DNA of 64,000 bases. It comes from Pseudovibrio sp. M1P-2-3 (GTDB taxonomy: Bacteria > Pseudomonadota > Alphaproteobacteria > Rhizobiales > Stappiaceae). Positions 54,480 through 62,561 of the stretch are shown here, in pieces. The stretch lies in NCBI RefSeq assembly GCF_031501865.1, contig NZ_JARRCW010000001.1, positions 3,493,001 through 3,557,000 on the forward strand, given 5' to 3'. Below the pieces are notes generated by a model. It did not search any database and was not told the origin of the DNA. It worked only from the letters and a program-made list of their open reading frames with translations. The position numbers and the translations under genes are program-made. Numbering within the stretch: the first letter of the stretch is position 1; each line of letters starts with the position of its first letter.

Positions 54480-56336
54480 ATGCGGTTCAACACAGATTTG
54501 CTAGGTGTCTATCAAGGGGGAAATTCAGCAAAGCACAGCGCCCCACCGCGGATTGCCCTCATCGGCCAGCCCAACACCGGCAAGTCAATGCTGTTCAACC
54601 GCATCACAAAGTCAAACGCCTTTGTTGGCAACTGGCCGGGAATTACGGTAGACCTGCTCAAAGCCAATGCAACATTGGGCGAGGAAACAGTTGAATATGT
54701 GGACCTGCCCGGCATCTACAATCTGGAAGGCTCCACGGATGACGAGCAAATCGTCTGCCAGTTTCTGAGCTCCTATGCCATTGACCTTGCAATCATCGTC
54801 ATCAATGCCACCCAAATAGACCGGCAAATCCTCATTCCTTTACAAGTAAAGAAGCTGGGTCTTCCTGCCGTTGTCATGTTGAACATGTGCGATGAGGCGG
54901 AAAAACTGGGTATTAAGTTCGATGTAAAAGCTCTTGAAAAAACGCTTGGCATGCCTGTGGCGCTGGTCAGCGCTAAATACGGGCAGGGTTTTAGCGAGGC
55001 CATGTCTCAGGTAACCACATGCCTTGGCCAACGCTCCGGCGTGCCCGCCAGTATTGCGAACTACCAGCACCTGAAATTCTCGCTGCTTACCTCCGATGAT
55101 CTTGATCAGACTTTGGAGGGCAGCGTCACCTATCCCGAGGAATGGCCGGAAACCATTTCAGAAAAGATAGACAAGTTCCTGCTGCATCCGGTTTTTGGCC
55201 TGCCCCTATTCATGGCGGGCATGCTGGCTGTCTTTATTTTCATTTGGGAAGTAGGCCTGCCAGCACAAGACCTTGTAAGCTCGGCTGCGGAATGGATCCA
55301 GACCGCGTGGCTCGTGCCAGTCCTGTCCATTGGGCCTGTTTGGCTGCAGGATTTTCTCATCAACGGCATCTGGCTTGGCCTCTCCACTGTCGCCTCTTTT
55401 GTGCCGCTTCTGGTGCTGTTTTTCTTTTGCATGGCAGCGCTTGAAGACAGCGGTTATCTGGCCCGCGCAGCCTTTCTTATGGATGCGCTCATGCGCCGTG
55501 TCGGACTGGATGGACGCGCCTTTGTCATGCAGATGATGGGCTTTGGCTGCAATGTCCCCGCCCTCATGGGCACCCGCATCATGCGCGCACGCCCCTTGCG
55601 GCTGCTGTCCATGCTGGTGATCCCGTTTTCCCTGTGCTCGGCCCGCCTTGCCGTGTTCGTATTCATTATCGCCGCCAGCTTTCCGAACTCCAGCGGCGCG
55701 TTTGTTATCTTTTCTTTCTATGTGATCAGCTTTGTCTGCGCATTCTCCACCGCCGCCATCATGAGCATATCCTCCCAGTTTAAATCCCATGAACCCTTTG
55801 TGCTGGATATTCCCCCTTACCGCCTGCCCACGGCAAAGCAGGTTATCTATCGCGGTTGGGGGGAAGTACGGCAATTCTTGCGCCGCGCCACCCGCTTTAT
55901 CATTTTAGGGTGCCTTGCGGTTTGGGTGCTCACCAATCTGCCAATCGGCGCGCATGGCCTGCAAAGCATCGGTGGGCAAATCGGCACGTTTTTACAACCC
56001 GTCATGGAGCCAATCGGCATCAACCCCTATCTGACACTCGCCCTCATCTTCGGCTTCATCGCCAAAGAGGTGGTCATCGGCTCCCTCTCCACCATCTATT
56101 CCATGTCAGCTGGGCAAGTGGCCACCCAAATCGGCCTCACAGTCACTCCCTTGCAAGCCTACGCCTTCTGCCTATTCTGCCTGCTCTACACCCCCTGCCT
56201 CACAACAGTTGCCACAGTGCAAACAGAGGGAAAGTCATGGCGCTTTACGGTAGGCTCCGTGCTCCTTTCCCTCTTCTACGCATGGTTTATGGCCTTTCTG
56301 GTCTACCAAGGCGGCCTACTGCTGGGGTTTAAATAG
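54480..56336 (+). CDS. feoB: FeoB-family ferrous iron transporter, variant (system 2)
   Basis: A 618-residue FeoB homologue. G domain: G1 GQPNTGKS at 29-36, NWPGITVD, DLPGIY at 75-80, G4 NMCD at 135-138. The membrane core differs from canonical FeoB. The first Gate reads GFGCNVPALMGTRIMRARPLRL, and the segment normally SCGARLPVY is LCSARLAVFVF. It lacks the long hydrophilic insert of FeoB1, so it is about 160 residues shorter. Fe(II) is the likely substrate; another divalent metal is possible. The 3' end overlaps the convergent alcohol dehydrogenase gene by 8 bases. Confidence 0.9.
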   Translation: MRFNTDLLGVYQGGNSAKHSAPPRIALIGQPNTGKSMLFNRITKSNAFVGNWPGITVDLLKANATLGEETVEYVDLPGIYNLEGSTDDEQIVCQFLSSYAIDLAIIVINATQIDRQILIPLQVKKLGLPAVVMLNMCDEAEKLGIKFDVKALEKTLGMPVALVSAKYGQGFSEAMSQVTTCLGQRSGVPASIANYQHLKFSLLTSDDLDQTLEGSVTYPEEWPETISEKIDKFLLHPVFGLPLFMAGMLAVFIFIWEVGLPAQDLVSSAAEWIQTAWLVPVLSIGPVWLQDFLINGIWLGLSTVASFVPLLVLFFFCMAALEDSGYLARAAFLMDALMRRVGLDGRAFVMQMMGFGCNVPALMGTRIMRARPLRLLSMLVIPFSLCSARLAVFVFIIAASFPNSSGAFVIFSFYVISFVCAFSTAAIMSISSQFKSHEPFVLDIPPYRLPTAKQVIYRGWGEVRQFLRRATRFIILGCLAVWVLTNLPIGAHGLQSIGGQIGTFLQPVMEPIGINPYLTLALIFGFIAKEVVIGSLSTIYSMSAGQVATQIGLTVTPLQAYAFCLFCLLYTPCLTTVATVQTEGKSWRFTVGSVLLSLFYAWFMAFLVYQGGLLLGFK

Positions 56337-57474
56337 ATTCTTCAAAAAGCCGCTTGGCCGCATCCACGGTCAGCTCCACGGGGTTGCCGCCAGCGGTTGG
56401 GTCTTCAACAGCCATTTGGGCAAGCGCGTCAATCCTGTCGGAGCCCACACCTAATTCGCGCAGACGGTCGGGCACCCCCAGCTCCTCACGCAGCTGCATG
56501 ACATAATCATAAAACCCGTTAAACCCGCCGGAAATGCCAAGATAATTTGCCGCTTGTGCCAGCTTGTCCTCGATGGCTGGGCGGTTGAACCGCAGGACTG
56601 GAGGTATAACCACCGCATTCGTCATGCCGTGATGGGTGTTGTAAACCGCGCCGATTGGGTGCGAGAGCGCATGCACAGCGCCAAGCCCCTTCTGGAAGGC
56701 TGTCGCCCCCATGGCTGCGGCGCTCATCATATAGCCGCGCGCTTCCAAGTCCTCTGGGTCGGAAACTACTTTGGGCAGGCTTTCCTTCACAAGGCGCATG
56801 CCTTCCAAGGCGATTCCCTGCGACATGGGATGATAGAACGGCGAGCTGAAGGCTTCCAGACAGTGGGCAAAGGCGTCCATACCGGTGCCAACGGTGATGA
56901 TCTGCGGCATGCCCACTGTCAGCTCGGGGTCGCAAATCACCACACTTGGCAGGATTTTTGGGTGAAAGATGACCTTCTTCACATGGGATTTCGAGTTGGT
57001 GAGCACACCTGCCCGTCCCACTTCCGAGCCGGTTCCCGCAGTGGTCGGCACCGCAATATTTGGGTAAATGGCATTTGCGTTGGCGCGCGTCCACCAATCA
57101 TCCACATCCTCAAAGTCCCACACCGGCCGCGTTTGCCCTGCCATAAACGCCACCAGCTTGCCAAGGTCTAGTCCGGAGCCACCGCCAAAGCCAATCACCC
57201 CGTCATGATCGCCCGCCTTGAAGGCTGTAACCCCCGCTTCCAAATTAATTTCCGTCGGGTTCGGGTCCACCTCGCTAAAGATCGCCCGCCCAAGCCCAGC
57301 CGCCTCTAAAATATCAAGCGCATTTTGTGTAATAGGCAGGGCGGCAAGACCTTTGTCGGTCACCAGCAACGGGCGCTTGATGCCAGCGGCGCCACACGCC
57401 TCAGCCAGCTCTTTAATACGCCCAGCGCCAAAACGAATTGCGGTGGGGTAGCTCCAGTTTGCACTAAGAACCAT
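56329..57474 (-). CDS. Iron-containing alcohol dehydrogenase
   Basis: A 381-residue group III (Fe-dependent) alcohol dehydrogenase. Features: FGAGRIKELAEACGAAGIKRPLLVTD, GFGGGSGLDLGK (NAD-binding), PTTAGTGSEV, and the metal ligands in GTGMDAFAHCLEAFSS and GLGAVHALSHPIGAVYNTHHGMTNA. The start is ATG at 57474. Last gene of the GS-ALDH-ADH operon, 5 bases after the aldehyde dehydrogenase stop. It probably interconverts an alcohol and the aldehyde handled by that enzyme. Confidence 0.93.
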   Translation of the reverse strand: MVLSANWSYPTAIRFGAGRIKELAEACGAAGIKRPLLVTDKGLAALPITQNALDILEAAGLGRAIFSEVDPNPTEINLEAGVTAFKAGDHDGVIGFGGGSGLDLGKLVAFMAGQTRPVWDFEDVDDWWTRANANAIYPNIAVPTTAGTGSEVGRAGVLTNSKSHVKKVIFHPKILPSVVICDPELTVGMPQIITVGTGMDAFAHCLEAFSSPFYHPMSQGIALEGMRLVKESLPKVVSDPEDLEARGYMMSAAAMGATAFQKGLGAVHALSHPIGAVYNTHHGMTNAVVIPPVLRFNRPAIEDKLAQAANYLGISGGFNGFYDYVMQLREELGVPDRLRELGVGSDRIDALAQMAVEDPTAGGNPVELTVDAAKRLFEESI

Positions 57475-57479
57475 TCTTT

Positions 57480-58862
57480 TTATGCCTTTTTGAAATGGAA
57501 TGACTGAGGGCGGGTGAGATTGTGAAAGCCGATGACAGAGAGCGCTCCGCCGCGGCCCGTCTCCTTGCACCCAGTCCAGCACAAGGCGGGGTCCAGATAA
57601 TCGGCGCGGTTCATGAAAACGGTACCCGTCTCCAGCTCGGCACCAACCCGGGCCGCAACTTCAGCGTCACTCGTCCATACGGAAGCTGTCAGCCCATACG
57701 CGCTGTCATTCATCAGACGGATCGCTTCTGCATCATCTTCCACGGGCATAATTCCCACCACTGGCCCAAAGCTCTCTTCCTTCATCACCCGCATCTCATG
57801 GGTCACATTGGTAAGGACTTGCGGCATGAGATAGGCCCCGCCGTCATCTTGCGGGAACAATGCCGGATCAATCATCGGTTTTGCCCCCTGCTCCACAGCT
57901 TCAATAATCTGTTCACGCACAACCTTGGCAAAGCGGGGGTGCGCCATTGGTCCCAGCGTTGTCGCCTCCTCCTTAGGGTTGCCAAGTTTATAGGTGGAAA
58001 CCAACTCTACGGCTTTGCCTAGAAATTCCTCATAGCGGGAGCGGTGCACATAAATACGTTCAATTCCGCAACAACACTGGCCGGAGTTGAACATGGCCCC
58101 GTCTATAAGGGTTGCAACGGCTGCGTCTATATCTGCGTCTTCACGCACATACCCGGGGTCCTTCCCCCCCAGCTCCAGTCCCAGAGGCGTAAAAGTGCCC
58201 GCCGCAGCCCTCTCAATCGCCCGCCCGCCTTCAACCGATCCTGTAAAATTCACAAAATCAAAGCTTTTGGAGCCGATCAATTCACCCGTGGTTTCATGAT
58301 CGAGAAAAAGGTTTTGAAACACACCTTCTGGAACACCGGCCTCGGCAAACGCTTTCACCATGCGCTCGCCCACCAGCAAGGTTTGCGTTGCGTGTTTAAT
58401 CACCACCGTATTGCCCGCAATCAAGGCTGGGGCAACCGTGTTGATGGCCGTCATATATGGGTAGTTCCATGGTGCAATGACCAAAACAACCCCGTGGGGA
58501 ACTCGGTGAATGCGCCGTTCAAACTGGCTGCTCGCCTCAATGAGAATGGGCCGGAGCGCTTCGTGTGCAATCTGGGCCATATAACTGGCCCGCTCTTTAA
58601 ATCCGCCAAACTCGCCGCCATAGCGCACAGGCCGCCCCATCATCTCGGCAAGTTCGAGTACAATCTCGCTGTTCATCTCGCCAATGCGGGCAACACCTGC
58701 CATTACCAGCTCGGTGCGCTCGTTCAATGGGCGAGCGGCCCAGCTTTTTTGTGCAGCCCGTGCTTTTGTAATTGCCTCCACCGCCTCTTGCCCGCTGGCC
58801 ACTGGGCGCTCGGCCAACACAGTCCCGTCAATGGGAGAGATACACTTCAAGCATTTTATCAT
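57480..58862 (-). CDS. NAD(P)-dependent aldehyde dehydrogenase
   Basis: A 460-residue ALDH. The catalytic glutamate is in LGLELGGKDPGYV and the nucleophile in FNSGQCCCGIERIYVH; the N-terminal IAPWNYPYMTAINTVAPALIAGNTVVIKHA is typical. The ATG at 58862 is chosen because AGAGG precedes it; an ATG at 58883 or a TTG at 58889 would add up to nine residues. It follows the glutamine-synthetase-like gene closely. The probable substrate is a gamma-glutamyl or amino aldehyde. Confidence 0.93.
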   Translation of the reverse strand: MIKCLKCISPIDGTVLAERPVASGQEAVEAITKARAAQKSWAARPLNERTELVMAGVARIGEMNSEIVLELAEMMGRPVRYGGEFGGFKERASYMAQIAHEALRPILIEASSQFERRIHRVPHGVVLVIAPWNYPYMTAINTVAPALIAGNTVVIKHATQTLLVGERMVKAFAEAGVPEGVFQNLFLDHETTGELIGSKSFDFVNFTGSVEGGRAIERAAAGTFTPLGLELGGKDPGYVREDADIDAAVATLIDGAMFNSGQCCCGIERIYVHRSRYEEFLGKAVELVSTYKLGNPKEEATTLGPMAHPRFAKVVREQIIEAVEQGAKPMIDPALFPQDDGGAYLMPQVLTNVTHEMRVMKEESFGPVVGIMPVEDDAEAIRLMNDSAYGLTASVWTSDAEVAARVGAELETGTVFMNRADYLDPALCWTGCKETGRGGALSVIGFHNLTRPQSFHFKKA

Positions 58863-58885
58863 TCCAGCCTCTATGTCCAACATCC

Positions 58886-60253
58886 TCAAGAGCGCTCAAA
58901 ACCGCGCTTTACTTCCCAATTTGTCACCACTTTGTCGTATTCGTTCTGCTCAACACGCCCGGCATGCACGTAGTGGTCCACCACATCATCCCCCAATGCA
59001 CTGCGCAGCATTTTTGATCCATCAAGCGCTTGTGTTGCCGCTCTCAAAGTCTTGGGAATTTCGCGTACACCTTCGCCCCCATAGGCATCCCCAACGAATT
59101 GCGGTTCAAGCTCCAGCTCTTTTTCCATGCCCTCAATTCCAGCGGCTAAAAGAGCGGCCATGGCCAGATACGGGTTCAGGTCTGCCCCGCCCACACGGCA
59201 TTCCACCCGCACCGCTTTTGTTCCTTGTGCACACACACGATATCCGGCGGTACGGTTATCCAAAGACCAGATCGCCTTGGTGGGCGCAAAAGTTCCAGCG
59301 GCAAAGCGTTTGTAAGAGTTGATGTTGGGTGCAAGAAAATAGGTGATCTCGCTGGCATGTTTCAAAAGCCCCGCGAGGTAGGATTTCATCAAGCCTGACA
59401 TACCGTGTTTGTCACCCGCATCATAGAACAGGGACTCACCTTTACCGCTCCACAAGGATTGATGAATGTGAGAGGAGCTGCCCGCCGCCTTGTCGTCCCA
59501 CTTGGCCATGAAGCTGGCACTCTTGCCGTTCTGCCATGCAATTTCCTTGGTGGCGTTTTTAATAATTACATGGCGGTCCGCCATGGTCAGCGCTTCGGCA
59601 TAGCGCACATTAATCTCTTCCTGCCCTGCGTCCGCCTCACCTTTAGAGTTCTCTACAGGTATGTCCGCCCCCTGCAATCCATTGCGCAACGCCCGCATCA
59701 CATCCTCTTCCTTAGTGGTCTGAAAGATGTGGTAATCCTCGTTATAGGTGGAAATGGGGGTCAAGCTGTTCAGGCCTTTATCGTGGGCCTGCTCATAACT
59801 TTCTTTGAATAAAAAGAACTCCAACTCACTGGCCATAAAGGGCTGCATGCCCATGGCCTCAAGCCGTGCAACCTGTTTTTTCAAAATAGAGCGAGGCGAA
59901 TGGGGGACTTCTTTATGGGTGTGGTGGTCCAGAACATCACACAAAACCAGCGCCGTGCCTTCCAGCCATGGAATACGGCGCAATGTCCCAAGGTCCGGCT
60001 TCATAATATAATCGCCATAGCCCGTCTGCCAGCTGGTCGCCTTGTACCCCTCAACGGTTGCCATTTCCATATCAGTGGCCTGCAGATAGTTGCAGCTGTG
60101 GGTCTCTTCCCATGCACTCTCAACAAAGTACTCGGCCTGAAACCGCTTGCCCATCAGGCGGCCCTGCATATCCACTTGCGCCGCAATCACCGTATCAATC
60201 TCGCCAGATGCCACGGCTTGTTTCAACGCTTCAAATGTCAACTTGCCCGACAT
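58886..60253 (-). CDS. Glutamine synthetase-family gamma-glutamyl ligase (PuuA/GlnT-like)
   Basis: A 455-residue member of the glutamine synthetase superfamily close to PuuA/GMAS-type ligases. Features: TDMEMATVEGYKATSWQTGYGDYIMKPDLGTLRRIPW, ASELEFFLF (Glu metal ligands), SSHIHQSLW and RVECRVGGADLNPYLAMAALLAAG. The adenylylation loop of true GlnA is absent, and the tail (DKVVTNWEVKRGFERS) is PuuA-like. Predicted to join glutamate to an amine. First gene of a three-gene operon with an ALDH and an Fe-ADH. Confidence 0.85.
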   Translation of the reverse strand: MSGKLTFEALKQAVASGEIDTVIAAQVDMQGRLMGKRFQAEYFVESAWEETHSCNYLQATDMEMATVEGYKATSWQTGYGDYIMKPDLGTLRRIPWLEGTALVLCDVLDHHTHKEVPHSPRSILKKQVARLEAMGMQPFMASELEFFLFKESYEQAHDKGLNSLTPISTYNEDYHIFQTTKEEDVMRALRNGLQGADIPVENSKGEADAGQEEINVRYAEALTMADRHVIIKNATKEIAWQNGKSASFMAKWDDKAAGSSSHIHQSLWSGKGESLFYDAGDKHGMSGLMKSYLAGLLKHASEITYFLAPNINSYKRFAAGTFAPTKAIWSLDNRTAGYRVCAQGTKAVRVECRVGGADLNPYLAMAALLAAGIEGMEKELELEPQFVGDAYGGEGVREIPKTLRAATQALDGSKMLRSALGDDVVDHYVHAGRVEQNEYDKVVTNWEVKRGFERS

Positions 60254-60742
60254 TTAAGTCCTCTTTTCAAATGTATGAGTAATATTTCTGCCCTGATCAG
60301 CACATGAGATCTGCGTTAAAATCATCCGGACTGGTGTTTCCTCCAAACCCTGCTCGCTCTCCCAACCATTCTCCCCCACTTCAAGCTGTGCCAAAATGAA
60401 TCCCTCCCGCATAAGTGATAATGTTGGCCACTAGAACGGGATTGGTCAATACAAAGGAGGAAATGGGGCGTGAGAGCTCATGCTCCCTTGGGTGAGATCC
60501 TTGAAAAGACGCCACTAATACTTTCATAACAGTCGCTTAGGTTAAGTAGAGTCTCTATGTAAGTAATGAATTTTAGGAACTTGATTTTATCTAGCAAAGT
60601 ATATCTTTTTCTCACTATGGTTTAACACTAGTGATAATTGCGAATCTCATTTACAAATTCAGGTTGCGCAATAGACACATAGTTTTGATTGCTTTCGAGC
60701 TGCTACTTGACTTGATGTAACTTCAATGAAGGGACGTTCTGC
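60254..60742. other. 489-bp divergent intergenic region
   Basis: Between the gamma-glutamyl ligase gene and the papain-fold candidate gene. Two TTGGNCA-type half sites (around 60424 and 60442) may be operators of the ligase operon. The right half (60530-60742) is AT-rich, with TTGACT near 60709 possibly belonging to the promoter of the gene at 60743. A 10-codon frame at 60463 with GGAGG too close was not accepted as a gene. Confidence 0.5.
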
Positions 60743-61348
60743 ATGCCTTTGAATCTAAACCAAACACAAATTGCAAGCTGGCATCGCCACATGGTCTGGG
60801 TCCGAAATAATTTTCGATATGGTGCCCGAATAAGACCTTTTAGATCGCTAAAACAAAACGGAACTAAAAGCACCGGACTGGTCCCAGACTATCAAAGTTC
60901 TCTATGTAATTGCTGGATGGCCGTTTTTATTGCAGGTAACAGGGCAGGTATTTTTGCAGATGAAGCGATCCGGCTAGCCGGTCAGGTCAATGCCACAACC
61001 CGCCACAATGCGCTGGCAACTTATGTCTATGCCAATAGAGCTGGCCTTTTGTATAAGGATCGCAATGGGATACCAAACGGCGCTATCCCAGCGGGGCATA
61101 TCATTGTCTGGGGTCAATGCGCGCACGTTGCCCTTTCAGCAGCCGGACATCAGGCTTCAGAGTTTGATAAAAACTATCAAGGCTTGCATAGCATCGACAA
61201 CATCAACAACCGATATCGCGACACCTATGTCATGTGGGCCTTGCCTCCAACCACTGAGGAACTGAATAGCGCACGTCTATCGACAGATGAATGGGACTTT
61301 AACGGGCTTTCTAAAACTCAAGAGAATGAACTTCTAACAAGTGTGTGA
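60743..61348 (+). CDS. Candidate papain-fold (CHAP/NlpC-like) cell-wall or peptide hydrolase
   Basis: I do not recognise a named family. The layout suggests a CHAP/NlpC-P60 fold: Cys57 in LCNCWMAVFI begins a helix, and PAGHIIVWGQCAHVALSAAGH (116-136) supplies a His (His128) in the strand typical of GDIV-x-W-x(n)-GHVAI. Then come LHSIDNI and an aromatic strand. No signal peptide; 201 residues. AAGGGACG precedes the ATG. It faces a type VI secretion operon (TssM, PAAR), so a peptidoglycan amidase effector is plausible. The kinase-like gene lies downstream. Family assignment is tentative. Confidence 0.5.
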   Translation: MPLNLNQTQIASWHRHMVWVRNNFRYGARIRPFRSLKQNGTKSTGLVPDYQSSLCNCWMAVFIAGNRAGIFADEAIRLAGQVNATTRHNALATYVYANRAGLLYKDRNGIPNGAIPAGHIIVWGQCAHVALSAAGHQASEFDKNYQGLHSIDNINNRYRDTYVMWALPPTTEELNSARLSTDEWDFNGLSKTQENELLTSV

Positions 61349-61360
61349 TGACTTCAACAG

Positions 61361-61395
61361 CTGCATGACGAACCTTAAAAGGCTCCGTCATGCAG
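61361..61395. repeat. Long hairpin between the papain-fold and kinase genes
   Basis: CTGCATGACG (61361-61370) and CGTCATGCAG (61386-61395) form a 10-bp perfect stem, and CCTT-AA-AAGG pairs inside it. No U-tract follows, so it is either a processing/stability element or a regulatory structure rather than a standard terminator. Confidence 0.5.
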
Positions 61396-61471
61396 TCACC
61401 TACGAAAAATCCCGCACCCAAGATCGGGAATATACTCTGTCATAGTGCCTCTCCCGCTTGGGGAGTAGATA

Positions 61472-62041
61472 TTGTATATACCCGACCTGAACCAAAGCAG
61501 CGGGGATTGGCGTGAAATGGAGACAACCAGAAGTCACTCTGGATATAAGGTGGTCTGGAACGGCACTCAGGCTTGGAAACGGGTGTCGACAAGTGAGGTC
61601 ACAGATCAGCGTCTTCGCAATGAAGCCCGGACCCTAAAGGCGATAGGTGGCATATTCGCTCCCCGCCTTCTTGAGGTGGTTAGGAATGAAGACCACCTCA
61701 CCCTCATTCGTAGCTACATCTCAGGTCCACTCTTTAAACTCTCTGACTATGGGTTGGAAGGGCGTCAACGGATTCGAAACCAGCTTGAAACAAGCCTTTC
61801 ACAGGTTCACACGCTTGGCTGGATTCATGGGGACATATCGCCGGAAAATATTGTCATTAACGAAGAGGGGCCGGTTTTAATTGATTGGGAGCACGCCTTG
61901 GAAATTGGCAACCGGCTGGATAATACGGCCTTTCGAGCCGTTCAACCCGGTTTTACCCACCCCGACCAAATTTGGGGGCGCGGACTGGTGCGCCCCGAGC
62001 TGGACTTTTACGCCCTCGATAAAGTCTTCCAAAACACTTAG
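61472..62041 (+). CDS. Minimal protein-kinase-fold protein (RIO/LPS-kinase-like)
   Basis: A 189-residue kinase-like protein with key residues kept: Lys36 in AWKRV, Glu51 in the alpha-C position, HGDISPEN (119-126) as catalytic loop and DWE (138-140) as the metal-binding motif. It resembles small bacterial RIO/WaaP/InaA-type kinases, not the large FHA-bearing PpkA. The TTG start at 61472 has GGGGAG six bases upstream; ATG 61517 is possible. The TAG stop lies in the first bases of a 106-bp repeat, so the C-terminus may have been set by repeat insertion. Partner and substrate unknown. Confidence 0.72.
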   Translation: MYIPDLNQSSGDWREMETTRSHSGYKVVWNGTQAWKRVSTSEVTDQRLRNEARTLKAIGGIFAPRLLEVVRNEDHLTLIRSYISGPLFKLSDYGLEGRQRIRNQLETSLSQVHTLGWIHGDISPENIVINEEGPVLIDWEHALEIGNRLDNTAFRAVQPGFTHPDQIWGRGLVRPELDFYALDKVFQNT

Positions 62042-62143
62042 AGCACATCGCGTTCATTCGCATTCACGCTGTGCACTCTAACTTGTTTATTTTGAGCGAA
62101 TTCTTGTCGTTTGATTGAACTCAATCAAACGGAACGCGCTCTA
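62038..62143 (-). repeat. 106-bp palindromic repeat element, copy 2 (inverted)
   Basis: Reverse complement of 30325-30430 with two mismatches in 106 positions. The copies are 31.6 kb apart in inverted orientation. As in copy 1, the upstream gene's TAG stop lies at the element edge. The internal hairpin reads GTTTGATTGA-AC-TCAATCAAAC. Confidence 0.85.
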
Positions 62144-62165
62144 AAGTAGCTTAAGAGCGGCCCAC

Positions 62166-62459
62166 CTACGCGATCAAGCAGGTCGCATTACCGGTGATAA
62201 TTGTGCCGCCTTGCGCGCAGGTGTCTCCCATTCGCGCAACGGGAAGTTTTTCAACCAAACACGTCACACTTCCGGCAACGATTGTATCTATCGGACCAAC
62301 GCATGTGGCTGTAGCTGTGGCTGTGGCAACCGGAAGCCCGCCGATGAGGCAACTGGTAGTCCCGGGGGGCAGAATTGGGCCTCCCACATGGGGAACACCC
62401 GCGGTTGCCATCGGTGATAAATGCATGTCCGTTACCCGCGAGGCTGGAAGTCCTGCCAT
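62166..62459 (-). CDS. PAAR-domain protein, type VI secretion tip
   Basis: A 97-residue PAAR protein that would cap the VgrG spike of a type VI secretion system. It has the repeated pattern of the family: ASRVTDMHLSP, GVPHVGGPILPPGTTSCLIGGLPVAT, GSVTCLVEKLPVARMGD and GGTIITGNATCLI, with His and Cys for the zinc tip. GGGGAAAGCAGG precedes the ATG. No effector extension, so it is an unloaded tip protein. It follows the 270-residue gene in the same direction. Confidence 0.88.
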   Translation of the reverse strand: MAGLPASRVTDMHLSPMATAGVPHVGGPILPPGTTSCLIGGLPVATATATATCVGPIDTIVAGSVTCLVEKLPVARMGDTCAQGGTIITGNATCLIA

Positions 62460-62511
62460 CCTGCTTTCCCCTAGAATTTGGTATAGGTTAGTGTTGGGCG
62501 TTTCAGTGCCC

Positions 62512-62551
62512 CATCGCCCCTTTATGCGAGAAACTCACGAAAGGGGCGATG
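62512..62551. repeat. 12-bp stem hairpin upstream of the PAAR gene
   Basis: CATCGCCCCTTT (62512-62523) and AAAGGGGCGATG (62540-62551) form a perfect 12-bp stem with a 16-base loop that itself can close GAG-AAA-CTC. It lies between the 270-aa gene and PAAR, both on the minus strand, without a U-tract. Possible mRNA processing or attenuation element. Confidence 0.55.
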
Positions 62552-62561
62552 TGTCAAAAAC

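Noticed and set aside
55206-55874. Minus-strand open frame of 222 codons inside feoB2
   Set aside because: Lies wholly within a clear FeoB coding region and reads as a His/Lys/Gly-rich shadow.
58044-58973. Plus-strand open frame of 309 codons antisense to the aldehyde dehydrogenase
   Set aside because: No family features; the opposite-strand ALDH has its full set of catalytic motifs.
60463-60495. 10-codon frame after GGAGG, a possible leader peptide
   Set aside because: The purine-rich site is only two bases from the ATG and no biosynthetic gene follows on that strand.
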